Assembly (NCBI GenBank): GCA_019115385.1
Contig: DXDR01000050.1
Coordinates: forward strand, 1 to 64,000
DNA from: Candidatus Mediterraneibacter avicola
GTDB lineage: Bacteria; Bacillota; Clostridia; Lachnospirales; Lachnospiraceae
Reading direction: 5' to 3'
Length of the DNA stretch: 64,000 nucleotides
Positions 26,271 to 35,244 of this stretch are shown piece by piece. The translations under genes were made by a program, and so were the position numbers. Numbering within the stretch: the stretch's first letter is position 1; every line of letters begins with the position of its first letter. The notes below the pieces were generated by a model, which did not search any database, was not told where the DNA came from, and was given only the letters and a program-made list of their open reading frames with translations.

Positions 26271-26734
26271 AGACTGATCGCCTCCACGACCTGAACCACC
26301 TCAGAAAGGATATATTCCATGTCTTCCTTGGCTGTCTTTGCGCTCTCCGGCAGGTTGATCAGAAGCGTTTTTTTCCGGATGCCTGCTGCCGACCGGTCCA
26401 GGATCACTTTTTTAGAATAGCGGATGTTGTACGCCCTCAAAGCCTCCGGTATCCCCGGCAGAAGCCTGTCCGCCACATCCATCAGTGCATCCGGCGCACA
26501 GTCCTCCTCCGAATATTCCACAGCTCCCGTAGTAAGGATAAGATCTACGGCAGATGCATCGGAAAGCTGGCGCATCACCTCGGCTGTCATTGCCCTGTCG
26601 TTAGGCAGGACCCCTGCCGCCTTCACCTGAAATCCCACCTGCTCAAGCATCCGCTTCAGCGCCGTCGCCGCCGCGCTTTCCGCCTTTGCCTTATAAATGC
26701 CCGTATCGATTGTAAATATTGCTGCTCTCATCAT
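26267..26734 (-). CDS. MoaB/MogA-fold protein with altered active-site loop
   Basis: The 155-residue chain follows the MogA/MoaB fold used in molybdopterin handling: an ILTTG strand, then a PGIPEALRAYNIRYSKK segment, and near the end RKKTLLINLPES, where the family has R.TLI.NLPGSP. The substrate loop is unusual: the normal TTGGTG.S.RD reads TTGAVEYSEED. This suggests a changed or lost molybdopterin activity. No other molybdenum cofactor genes are in the window. It is translationally coupled to the following MBL gene. Confidence 0.75.
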   Translation of the reverse strand: MMRAAIFTIDTGIYKAKAESAAATALKRMLEQVGFQVKAAGVLPNDRAMTAEVMRQLSDASAVDLILTTGAVEYSEEDCAPDALMDVADRLLPGIPEALRAYNIRYSKKVILDRSAAGIRKKTLLINLPESAKTAKEDMEYILSEVVQVVEAISL

Positions 26735-26875
26735 AAGTACCCCTTTCTATTCTCTTATACTCTGCCCTGCATACCGCTCCTCTGCGGACTTCTCTGCTCC
26801 ATCTGTCTTCCTGCCGCCTGCCGTGTATGCTTTCCCTGCTGTCTTCGGCCGCCTGAACCTGCCCGCAAGACTGTC

Positions 26876-28162
26876 TCAACCCTGTACGCCCAGAATTCTC
26901 TTTACGGTCTCACCGGCCTTTTCATAGACTTTCTGCGGACTGCACCCTATGAAAAACTCCCCGTTCCGGTAAAGTACTTTTCCCCCGATCATTGTCATCT
27001 TTACGTTCTGCTTGCTTCCGCTGTACACAATATTTTTCTCAATATTCTGAAGCGGCTGCATATTCGGCTGCATCAGATCGATCATGATCAGATCCGCCTT
27101 TTTCCCAGGAGAAAGTGTGTCACACTCTGGAAGCCCCATTGCATGAGCGCCGTTTACCACTGCCATCTGAAGAACCTCTCTTGCCGGGACTACCTCCGGA
27201 TCGTCGCACACCACTTTCTGAAGCCCGGTCACAAGAAACATCTCCCGGAACATGTCCAGACAGTTGTTGCTCGCTGCCCCGTCTGTGCCGATCGCCAGCG
27301 GGATCCCTTTGTCCATATATCTTTTTACCGGTGCGATGCCGCTTGCCAGCTTCAGATTGGAGGCCGGGTTTGTGACCACATACAGCCCGCGTTTCTTGAT
27401 AATCTCAAAATCACCGTCATCCATGTGTACGCCGTGGAAGAGGCCGCCTCCGTGGCGAAAGAGCCCCAGGGAGTCCATATAGGCTACCGGGGTCATTCCT
27501 GTCCGCGACCTGCAGTCTTCTACTTCCTTCCGCGTCTCCGAACAGTGTACATACACCGGGATCTGATACTTATCAGAAAGAGCCGCCAGCCCCTCCATCG
27601 TTTCCCGGCTGGTCGTATATTCCGCATGAAATCCAAGCTGATAAGAGATCAGCCGGTCCGCATCCTGATTGTAAGTGTGATAGTCTGACTCTACCTGCTC
27701 CAGCGTCCCGCCGAAATCATTGATGCTCTCGCAGAACACATTTCGGAATCCGCAGTCTCTCATGGCTCTTGCCCCGTCTGCCCGGTACATATACATATCA
27801 AATACAGCAGTGATCCCGCTGGTCAGGTACTCCATCACTGCCAGCTTTGTCTGCCAGTAAATGTCCTCTCCCGTCAGCTTTGCCTCAGCCGGAAAAACAC
27901 GGGTATTCAGCCATTCATCCAGCTTCATATCGTCTGCATGAGAACGAAGAAATGTCATAGCCGAATGTGTATGCGCATTTTTAAAACCCGGCATGATCAG
28001 ATTGCGCTGGGCGTCGATCTGATCGTCCCATATCGTCTCTCCGCTTTCCTTTTCCGGCCCCACATAGGAGATCGTATCTCCATCTATATGGATCTCTCCG
28101 TCAAAAATCGGCCGCTCCGGCTCCATTGTAAGCACTCTCGCATTGTATATTCTTGTTTTCAT
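26876..28162 (-). CDS. Amidohydrolase, SAH/MTA deaminase-like
   Basis: This 428-residue member of the amidohydrolase superfamily resembles S-adenosylhomocysteine/methylthioadenosine deaminases. Metal and substrate motifs are NAHTHSAM, HCSETRKE and IGTDGAASNN. The C-terminal beta domain ends with GGKVLYRNGE. It probably hydrolyses the amino group of an adenosine-type compound. The purine nucleoside phosphorylase gene just upstream, 74 bases away on the same strand, supports a nucleoside salvage role. Confidence 0.88.
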   Translation of the reverse strand: MKTRIYNARVLTMEPERPIFDGEIHIDGDTISYVGPEKESGETIWDDQIDAQRNLIMPGFKNAHTHSAMTFLRSHADDMKLDEWLNTRVFPAEAKLTGEDIYWQTKLAVMEYLTSGITAVFDMYMYRADGARAMRDCGFRNVFCESINDFGGTLEQVESDYHTYNQDADRLISYQLGFHAEYTTSRETMEGLAALSDKYQIPVYVHCSETRKEVEDCRSRTGMTPVAYMDSLGLFRHGGGLFHGVHMDDGDFEIIKKRGLYVVTNPASNLKLASGIAPVKRYMDKGIPLAIGTDGAASNNCLDMFREMFLVTGLQKVVCDDPEVVPAREVLQMAVVNGAHAMGLPECDTLSPGKKADLIMIDLMQPNMQPLQNIEKNIVYSGSKQNVKMTMIGGKVLYRNGEFFIGCSPQKVYEKAGETVKRILGVQG

Positions 28163-28236
28163 CTGCCTGTCTGTCCCTTCCTTTCCGTTTACGGTACCGT
28201 TCTGTGCAAAACAGACCCCTCATCTCTAAAATATTT

Positions 28237-29058
28237 TCACATTTTTTCGATCACTTTTGTAACAAGCCGCTCGAAGTCTGCGGATCGTTTATCCGCCACA
28301 GCCTGTACATCCAGATGGCTTAACTCCTCATCCGAGAGGCCGCTTGCCATATTAGAGATGCAGGAGATCCCGCACACTCTGATTCCGGCGTGGCGTGCCG
28401 CCATCGCCTCACAGGCCGTACTCATTCCCACCGCGTCCGCGCCAAGCGCTCCGTACATACGAATCTCTGCCGGGCTCTCAAAATTCGGCCCTGTCGTCTG
28501 CAGATACACGCCTTCCTGAATCGCGATCTGTTCTTCTCCGGCTGTCGCACGGATCAGATCCATCAGCTCCGGGTCATAGATATGAGTCATGTCCGGAAAA
28601 CGCTCGCCCAGCTCTGAAACATTTTCGCCGATCAGAGGGGAAGGGACAAAACTGGAGATCTGGTCTGTGATCATCATAAAGTCTCCCACCTGAAAGCCCT
28701 TCTTAATGCCTCCGGACGCATTGGTCAAAAACAGGATCTCGATTCCCATGCGCTTCATCAGGCGGGTTGGAAGCACCACGTCCTGCATGGAATACCCTTC
28801 GTAGTAATGCACCCGTCCTTTCATAACAACCGCGGGAACCTCCCCGATGTATCCCAACAGGAACTTCCCGTCGTGGCCCTGCACAGTTGATACCGGGAAC
28901 CCCGGAATGTCGCCGTATGGGATCTCCTTTTCCACTTTCATATTCTTTGCATATCCGCCCAGCCCGGATCCCAGGATCAGTCCCACTCTGGGCACAAAAT
29001 CAGTTACTGACTGATAGTATTTATAGCATGTTTCCAGTTTTTCATATTGTACACTCAT
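28237..29058 (-). CDS. Purine-nucleoside phosphorylase
   Basis: It splits purine nucleosides with phosphate into free base and ribose 1-phosphate. It belongs to the trimeric PNP/MTAP group: ILGSGLGG phosphate loop, HDGKFLLG, GRVHYYEGYS, and TNASGGI, with TGPNFESPAEIRM and GMSTACEAMAARH lining the base site. The 273-residue length is typical. The start follows GGAGG. It is paired with the SAH/MTA-like deaminase downstream, so deaminated nucleosides could be passed to it. Confidence 0.93.
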   Translation of the reverse strand: MSVQYEKLETCYKYYQSVTDFVPRVGLILGSGLGGYAKNMKVEKEIPYGDIPGFPVSTVQGHDGKFLLGYIGEVPAVVMKGRVHYYEGYSMQDVVLPTRLMKRMGIEILFLTNASGGIKKGFQVGDFMMITDQISSFVPSPLIGENVSELGERFPDMTHIYDPELMDLIRATAGEEQIAIQEGVYLQTTGPNFESPAEIRMYGALGADAVGMSTACEAMAARHAGIRVCGISCISNMASGLSDEELSHLDVQAVADKRSADFERLVTKVIEKM

Positions 29059-29139
29059 ACTTTTGCCTCCAAATTGTCCTGTATTAGTATTATAATATCA
29101 GCAGTGCCCGTGTTCAAGCTTAACTTTCCTCTGTTTTTC

Positions 29140-31851
29140 TTATTCCAATTTCCCTCTGATATATTTCTTACGGACTGCGTACCGCTCATTCTGATTGAAA
29201 AAAGAACATGCCCTTGCCTTTATCAGCATTTTCCGTCCCTCTGGATTCCGGGTATAAACGAGACTGCTCCTGCCTGTCACCATATTCATACATTTCTGAA
29301 AAAGTTCCGCTTTTTTTCGTGTACCCGCAAAGAGCGCCGGGACACAATAATATTCTCTGCGCCTCTTCCCAACCCTTCCGCCGATAAGCAGGTATCGCTG
29401 GTTTTCTACCGGTGAGAGGGTCTGCTGGAGGGTATCTGCATAGACATTTTTTTCCCGGTCTGTTCCCCCCTGCAGCCAGGAACAGAACAAAAATTTATCT
29501 CTTTCTTCTGTTATAACCTGGCATTGGGAGACAATATATCCACCTTCTTTTAGAGCAGACAGCACAGCATTCCCTATGGCCTGGAATCTCTTTACCGGAA
29601 AAAGGAGACGGGGAAGTCTTCTGCAAAACAATATTGTACAAATAAGAAATGCTCCGGTAATAAGAAAGAATACAGGATTTTCCCAGCCCTGTCCTGTCCT
29701 CAGCAGCATACGAAAAATCATATTGCATATCTGTACCGCCGTACATACTGCCTGAGCTGCCAAAGCATGGCGGAACCGGGCTCCGGGCCTGAATGCCCTG
29801 CGTTTCGCAGTGCAGGCGTCTGCCGCCTCCATTCCCCCCGGAAAGGAAACCGCATTCTCCCACTGCCGGGCTACCCTCATTCTGTCCCTGCTGCGGGCAG
29901 CCATCTCTTCATTCATCTCTGCCGTATGTGCTCTGGTATAAGGAGCGGATATCACACTCAGCCGCTCTATACCGTTCTCGATCAAGGTGCCGTCATAGTT
30001 TACGCCTACCACGCTTTGCATTCTGCGTTCCAGTGTATAGTAATCCTCTGACAATTCCGGGTTCTTAATTCCCATTCTTCTTTTTTCCTGTGTTTCTTTT
30101 ACATCACATATACAGACCAGGTGCCATATATTACTTACTTTACCCGGATCCCATTTACAAGTACGGATGGCCCGCCCCCGCATCTGTCCCCCTGTTACAT
30201 AAGATCCTACAAAACTTGCCATAATCAGAGAATTGATGCATGGCGAATCCCATCCCTCGCCTAAAAGTGATCTGGTGCCTGTCAGGATCTGTATATAACC
30301 CCTCTCAAACAATCTGGTCACAGCTCTGATATACGGTTCTTTTTTGCCGCTAAAGGAAAATTGGCTGTATCCCAGAGCCTTTCCATCAGTTCCTGTTAAC
30401 CTGGTGAAAACCGGATCCGACTGCGGATCCGCCTCCCGGGCTTCGTCCCGGAACGCATCCACAGCACGATCAGGAAGAAGGATCACGCTCCCGCACAAAA
30501 CCCCCAGCCTCCAGCCGGCCCCTTTCCTGCGCAGCAGTTCGAATATGGGAAAAACTCCCATCGAATACAGTTCTCTATCCGGGTTTCCCAATGCCGCCCT
30601 GTATTCCTGTCGGATATAATCAGTAAGGATCAGCATCCTGAGTTCATTTCCAAGGGCGGCATGTTCACACGCCGCGATCTGCAGGATGCTGTTCATCTTT
30701 CCCCTGCTCCCGGCCAGCATTTTTTCTACCTTTTCATTCGTAAGAAAATTAACTTTTTTCTGCCTGATCAACCCTCTTATTTTCAGTTCTTTTGTCAAGA
30801 TCGCCCTGAATTCATCTGTAAGTTCATAATTATCCCTGTCATCGAAAAGAATCCCCTGGATGAAATAGCCCATCCACCTTTCATCCATATCCGGCAGAGA
30901 TTTTACATCCAGCGCCTGAAGCCAACGTCCAGAAAAAGGGATACCGCACGCCTGACAATAAATCAGCAGCGAGGACAATAGGCATGGATTTTCCAGCATA
31001 GGATCACAGTACTCATCATACCTGAAAAGCGCTTTATGAGAAGCTGCCGCTTCTCTGAGCTGCCTGTCTTCCATCAGCAGCCGGAACATCTCGTCTGCTC
31101 CTTTCCGGAACTGGTATACCTGTTCATCCTCTTCGACGGAAGGATAATTAAACCATACATAGTCCTGGTGAGGACAAAGGCTCCCCTCCTTTACGAGTTC
31201 CGGCACAGTAATTTCCGCGTCAATGGGCCCGCACATCTGGATATACTTTTCCCACTGCCCCGGAGCCGAGTCATAGGGGGGAGTCGCTGTCAGTGCGATC
31301 ACGGTTACATCTCCCATTTCTTCCATAAATGTCTCCAGAGCTTTCCACCACTCATTTTTCAAATGATGGCACTCATCCAGACATATCGTGCGCACCCCGG
31401 CTTCTTTTACGGTGTTTACCAGATCAAAGCCTGTATAGTCTGTTTCCTCTCGTTCTCCCCTGACTTCGCATTCCTCTTCTTCTGCCTTTTTCCCTGTCAT
31501 ACCGCAGAACAGGGTCTGATAAGTAACAGAAGTGATCAGGCGCGGATCCTTTATATTATCAGAAAAAAACTTGTCCGCATTTTCCCTCTTCTCCCGGGGA
31601 AGAAAAGACTCTCTGATCCGCTCAAGCCACTGCTGACGTATAATGATCCTGGGTGACAGGACCAGGCAGGGAGCGCCGGTCCTGCGTATCAGTTCAATCC
31701 CCAGTATCGTTTTCCCCGCGCCTGGAGCCGCCACGATATGAATTCTTTTATCTGCCATGTAGGCATCCGCTTCATGGAGGATCCTTTCCTGATAGTTTCT
31801 CCATGTCCCCTGAAATGACAGAATACCTTCATATACATTTTTTGTCTTCAT
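29140..31851 (-). CDS. Superfamily 2 helicase with C-terminal membrane segments
   Basis: A 903-residue DEAD/DEAH-type helicase. Visible motifs: a YQ-type N-terminal motif (WRNYQERIL, about 17-25), Walker A APGAGKT (42-48), Walker B DECHH (159-163), TATPP (188-192), and motif VI QMRGRAIR (556-563). After the motor, a basic linker (about 650-695) leads to two hydrophobic segments (about 696-717 and 725-743), then a ~160-residue basic tail without recognised domain. I do not know a function. Its motor is like restriction or DNA-repair translocases, but no nuclease domain is evident. The ATG at 31851 follows AAAGGAG by eight bases; a TATAAT-like -10 lies at 31891-31886. It is a single-gene unit between spoIVA and the PNP gene. 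Confidence 0.85.
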   Translation of the reverse strand: MKTKNVYEGILSFQGTWRNYQERILHEADAYMADKRIHIVAAPGAGKTILGIELIRRTGAPCLVLSPRIIIRQQWLERIRESFLPREKRENADKFFSDNIKDPRLITSVTYQTLFCGMTGKKAEEEECEVRGEREETDYTGFDLVNTVKEAGVRTICLDECHHLKNEWWKALETFMEEMGDVTVIALTATPPYDSAPGQWEKYIQMCGPIDAEITVPELVKEGSLCPHQDYVWFNYPSVEEDEQVYQFRKGADEMFRLLMEDRQLREAAASHKALFRYDEYCDPMLENPCLLSSLLIYCQACGIPFSGRWLQALDVKSLPDMDERWMGYFIQGILFDDRDNYELTDEFRAILTKELKIRGLIRQKKVNFLTNEKVEKMLAGSRGKMNSILQIAACEHAALGNELRMLILTDYIRQEYRAALGNPDRELYSMGVFPIFELLRRKGAGWRLGVLCGSVILLPDRAVDAFRDEAREADPQSDPVFTRLTGTDGKALGYSQFSFSGKKEPYIRAVTRLFERGYIQILTGTRSLLGEGWDSPCINSLIMASFVGSYVTGGQMRGRAIRTCKWDPGKVSNIWHLVCICDVKETQEKRRMGIKNPELSEDYYTLERRMQSVVGVNYDGTLIENGIERLSVISAPYTRAHTAEMNEEMAARSRDRMRVARQWENAVSFPGGMEAADACTAKRRAFRPGARFRHALAAQAVCTAVQICNMIFRMLLRTGQGWENPVFFLITGAFLICTILFCRRLPRLLFPVKRFQAIGNAVLSALKEGGYIVSQCQVITEERDKFLFCSWLQGGTDREKNVYADTLQQTLSPVENQRYLLIGGRVGKRRREYYCVPALFAGTRKKAELFQKCMNMVTGRSSLVYTRNPEGRKMLIKARACSFFNQNERYAVRKKYIRGKLE

Positions 31852-31902
31852 TAAACGCACTCCTTTGTCGGAAACTGTACTGTTTATTATACTATCATCC
31901 GT

Positions 31903-31945
31903 AAAATAAGAAAAGTACTGCCGCACGAAATACTCAGTGCGGCAG
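31903..31945 (-). terminator. Intrinsic terminator of spoIVA
   Basis: A nine-base stem (CTGCCGCAC / GTGCGGCAG) is followed on the minus strand by a T-rich tract (TACTTTTCTTATTTT), about 20 bases after the spoIVA stop. Confidence 0.8.
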
Positions 31946-31963
31946 CACCGATATATTACCGGT

Positions 31964-33436
31964 TCAGATTATAATACACACCAGCCCTCCGTTGGAGTCA
32001 TTTACGATTTTCTGCATAGAATCCTGCAGCTTTATCTGACTTTCGTCATTGATCATAGTCAGTTTGTTCCTCATCCCGTCCATGACAAGATCCTCCACGG
32101 ATTTTCCAAATATATTTGTCCCCCACACTCCTTCCGGGCTCTCGCTTTCTTTTTTAATATAATCTGCCAGATCCTGGGCCTGCTGCTCATTCCCCACGAT
32201 GGGCGCGATCTCTGTCTCTATATTGGCCCGTATCATATGGATGGACGGAGCCTCCGAACGGATCTTCACCCCGAATTTACTGCCCTGCTTGATGATCACC
32301 GGCTCATCAAGCTTGATATCTTCTCTGGACGGACGTACCACCCCGTACCCCTTCATCTTTACATCTGCAAAGGCATCCTTGATCTGGCTGAATTCCTGCT
32401 TCATGGCAGAAAGTTCTTTCATGGTGCGGATCAGTTCATATTCTCCGCTGATCTGTGTTCCGGTCAGCTCACTCAATACTTCATAGTAATACTTCTGTTC
32501 AAAGCTGATCTGGATCTGCACTCTTCCCGTATCCATCTCCACTTTTGTGACTGAAATCTGCTCTATGTACGGGCTTTCTGCCTGGACAGGCCCGGACACC
32601 GCGCTTCGGATATCGCTCATCCCATCCATGATTATTCTGATATTTGACAGAAGATCCTGCTTGATCCTGTGTTCCCGCGAAAGCATCTCCACCCATTTAG
32701 GCACATAGAACTCCACTTCTGTGACAGGAAATTCATAGAGCACCTGCCGCATGATCTCATGAATATCATCCGTCTTCAGCTGCTCACAGTTCACCGGCAC
32801 TACACGGGCCCTGTATTTCTCCCCCAGTTCTTCTGCAAGCGCTTTTGCCTCGTCCGAGTAGGGCTTTTGGCAGTTCAGGAGGATCAGGAAGGGTTTTCCG
32901 ATAGACTGCAGTTCTTTTACTGTCTTCTCCTCTGCCGGAATATAGCTTTCCCGGGGAAGATCAGTCACGCTTCCGTCCGTCGTCACGACAAAGCCGATGG
33001 TGGCATGATCGTGGATAACCTTCTGAGTGCCGATCGCCGCTGCTTTTGTAAACGGGATCTCATACTCAAACCAGGGTGTTTTAACCTGACGCTCCACATC
33101 ATTTTCAATATGTCCCGATGCCCCCTCCACCATATAGCCCACGCAGTCGATCAGCCGGATCTTCACCTCCACGTCCTCGGAAAGGCGGACAGAAGCTGCC
33201 TCCTTTGGCACAAATTTAGGCTCTGTAGTCATGATCGTGGTCCCCGACGCCGACTGGGGAAGTTCATCCTGAGTCCTCTCTCTGGCATGCTCATCGGTCA
33301 TATTGGGCAGCACCAGAAGATCCATAAACCTTTTGATAAAGGTCGACTTGCCTGTCCGCACCGGACCTACAACACCGATATAAATCTCTCCGTTTGTCCG
33401 GGCTTTCATATCACTGTATAGCTGAAATGAATCCAT
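31964..33436 (-). CDS. spoIVA: Stage IV sporulation protein A
   Basis: SpoIVA is the ATPase that polymerises on the forespore surface to form the base of the spore coat. The Walker A motif GPVRTGKST (24-32) and the invariant RTNGEIYIGVVG context are present, and the 490-residue chain includes the C-terminal part ending in a hydrophobic stretch (GGLVCIII) like that used for SpoVM/membrane contact. The ATG at 33436 follows AAGGGGG; the open frame 14 codons upstream is not supported. A sigma-E-like promoter lies upstream. Its presence shows that the organism comes from a sporulating lineage. Confidence 0.95.
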   Translation of the reverse strand: MDSFQLYSDMKARTNGEIYIGVVGPVRTGKSTFIKRFMDLLVLPNMTDEHARERTQDELPQSASGTTIMTTEPKFVPKEAASVRLSEDVEVKIRLIDCVGYMVEGASGHIENDVERQVKTPWFEYEIPFTKAAAIGTQKVIHDHATIGFVVTTDGSVTDLPRESYIPAEEKTVKELQSIGKPFLILLNCQKPYSDEAKALAEELGEKYRARVVPVNCEQLKTDDIHEIMRQVLYEFPVTEVEFYVPKWVEMLSREHRIKQDLLSNIRIIMDGMSDIRSAVSGPVQAESPYIEQISVTKVEMDTGRVQIQISFEQKYYYEVLSELTGTQISGEYELIRTMKELSAMKQEFSQIKDAFADVKMKGYGVVRPSREDIKLDEPVIIKQGSKFGVKIRSEAPSIHMIRANIETEIAPIVGNEQQAQDLADYIKKESESPEGVWGTNIFGKSVEDLVMDGMRNKLTMINDESQIKLQDSMQKIVNDSNGGLVCIII

Positions 33437-33464
33437 AAAAATACCCCCTTGTTCTGCTGATACC

Positions 33465-33491
33465 AGTGTATGCAGCAAAAAAAGAGGGTAT
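33465..33491 (-). promoter_or_regulatory. Candidate sigma-E promoter of spoIVA
   Basis: On the minus strand TCATA (ATA at 33491-33489) is followed after 16 bases by CATACACT (33472-33465), matching the sigma-E pattern ATA...CATACAnT. It lies about 30 bases upstream of the spoIVA ATG. spoIVA is a known sigma-E target in Bacillus. Confidence 0.6.
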
Positions 33492-33564
33492 GACTATATT
33501 CTTGTATAACTGCTGTCTCTATGCAAGGGCATCTCTTCTGACAGGCATATTCCTGACAGTAAGA

Positions 33565-34578
33565 TTACTCCTCCCACTGGAGAGCGCGGTTTTCACTTCT
33601 TGATTCTCTCAGCATCAGGTCATCCACTGCTTCGGCAGGGGGCTTGCCCTCAAAGAGCACCTGGTTTACTTCCTCTACGATCGGCATGGCCACCTGATAT
33701 TTCTCGGCCAGTTTCGCCGCAGCTTTGGCGGAATAGACTCCTTCTACCACCATCTTGACCTCGTCCATTGCCTCCTGGACAGATCTGCCCTGCCCGATCA
33801 GATATCCCGCCTTGCGGTTCCGGCTGTGAACACTGGCGCAGGTTACGATCAGATCTCCGATCCCGGTGAGACCGGTAAAGCTTTCAAGTCTCCCGCCCAT
33901 TTTTACGCCCAGCCTGGCGATCTCTGCAATCCCCCGGGTGATGAGCGCAGCCTTCGTATTGTCTCCGTAGCCCAGTCCGTCTGCGATCCCGGCTGCCAGA
34001 GCGATCACATTCTTCAGGGAGCCGCCCAGCTCGATCCCCAGAATATCCGGGCTCGTGTATACACGGAACACCTTGCTGATAAACATGGACTGCAGATACT
34101 CTGCTGTTTTTCTTGTCCTTGCGCCGATCACGCAGGTAGTGGGCAGCCTTCTTCCCACTTCCTCCGCATGGCTTGGGCCCGAGAGCACTGCCACATCTGC
34201 CTGCGGGATCTCCTGGCTGATCTGCTGCGACAAAGTCATAAGTGTAGATTCCTCGATCCCTTTTGCCACATCAACGATAATCTGCCCATCCGCCACATAG
34301 GGGCACATCTTTGCCGCAGTTGACCTGGTAAAGGGTGAGGGCACTGCAAGTACAAGGAAGTCTTTGCCCTTTATCGCCTCTTCCAGATCATTTGTGACGA
34401 TCAACGTATCCGGAAGCTTTACTCCCGGCAGTTTTGTCTCGTGCTCCCGTTTTTCATTGAGCATATTTACTTCGCTCTCATCAATAGACCAGGTTGTAAC
34501 CTGATGCCCGTTGTCGCAAAGAAGAACCGACAGCGCGGTTCCCCAGCTTCCTGCTCCCAGTACACCTGCATTTGCCAT
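33565..34578 (-). CDS. gpsA: Glycerol-3-phosphate dehydrogenase [NAD(P)+]
   Basis: GpsA reduces dihydroxyacetone phosphate to glycerol-3-phosphate, the backbone for phospholipids. The N-terminal GAGSWGTALS is the dinucleotide-binding loop, and GGSLKNVIALAAGI contains the catalytic lysine. GLTGIGDLIVTC and the NRKAG region are also family hallmarks. Full length at 337 residues. plsY, which uses its product, lies six bases upstream on the same strand, and der lies before that. Confidence 0.96.
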   Translation of the reverse strand: MANAGVLGAGSWGTALSVLLCDNGHQVTTWSIDESEVNMLNEKREHETKLPGVKLPDTLIVTNDLEEAIKGKDFLVLAVPSPFTRSTAAKMCPYVADGQIIVDVAKGIEESTLMTLSQQISQEIPQADVAVLSGPSHAEEVGRRLPTTCVIGARTRKTAEYLQSMFISKVFRVYTSPDILGIELGGSLKNVIALAAGIADGLGYGDNTKAALITRGIAEIARLGVKMGGRLESFTGLTGIGDLIVTCASVHSRNRKAGYLIGQGRSVQEAMDEVKMVVEGVYSAKAAAKLAEKYQVAMPIVEEVNQVLFEGKPPAEAVDDLMLRESRSENRALQWEE

Positions 34579-34584
34579 AGCCGT

Positions 34585-35241
34585 TTACTCCTTTTTCTTT
34601 ACTCCGAATTTATTTTCCGTCCCCTTCAGCAGGCGCCCGATATTCGCCCTGTGCCTGTACCAGGCAAGCGCTGTCAGGAGAAACAGAATTCCATATAGTT
34701 CATATCGGTATGGGGCCTCCATGTCCAGCCACCCCAGCTGGCCGATCACGATCATTTCCACAAGAAATGCCGTGTACGCTGACAGGGAACCGACAGATAT
34801 GTATCTCGTAATAATGACAGGCAAAAGAAAAAATGCCAGCGTCACCGGAATCATCAGAAGGCTTGACGGAAGATGCCAGAAACTGTTTACCACTACCAGT
34901 CCGGCCATAACTGCAATTCCCTTCCCGCCTTTAAATCCCATATAAAACGGAAAATTGTGTCCCAGGGTAACCCCGGCTCCCGCATACATGGTGAGAAGCG
35001 GCCGGCAGTCACTTCCCCGGTACATATAGTACACGATCAAAAATGCCGCCGCACATTTGATCACATCTCCCGCAAACGTCAGAATCCCTGCCTTCCACCC
35101 CAATACCCTCAGAGCATTCGTGGTTCCGGCATTTCCGCTTCCTTTTTTTCTGATATCCACATGGCTCATCTTCCCTACCAGATATCCGGTCTGAAGAAGG
35201 CCGCATACATACCCCACCGCAAGACAGATTAATCGTTCCAT
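34585..35241 (-). CDS. plsY: Acyl-phosphate:glycerol-3-phosphate acyltransferase
   Basis: PlsY is an integral membrane enzyme that acylates glycerol-3-phosphate using acyl-phosphate made by PlsX. The family motifs are GSGNAGTTNALRVLG, GHNFPFYMGFKGGKGIA and the third loop near RYISVGSL. Five hydrophobic segments are visible over 218 residues. It is embedded in der-plsY-gpsA with three- and six-base gaps, so the three are one operon. Confidence 0.95.
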   Translation of the reverse strand: MERLICLAVGYVCGLLQTGYLVGKMSHVDIRKKGSGNAGTTNALRVLGWKAGILTFAGDVIKCAAAFLIVYYMYRGSDCRPLLTMYAGAGVTLGHNFPFYMGFKGGKGIAVMAGLVVVNSFWHLPSSLLMIPVTLAFFLLPVIITRYISVGSLSAYTAFLVEMIVIGQLGWLDMEAPYRYELYGILFLLTALAWYRHRANIGRLLKGTENKFGVKKKE

Positions 35242-35244
35242 ACT

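Noticed and set aside
26735-26875. Small open frame between the MoaB-like and amidohydrolase genes (26691-26879, minus)
   Set aside because: It overlaps the MoaB-like start, is dominated by charged residues without pattern, and has no ribosome-binding site.
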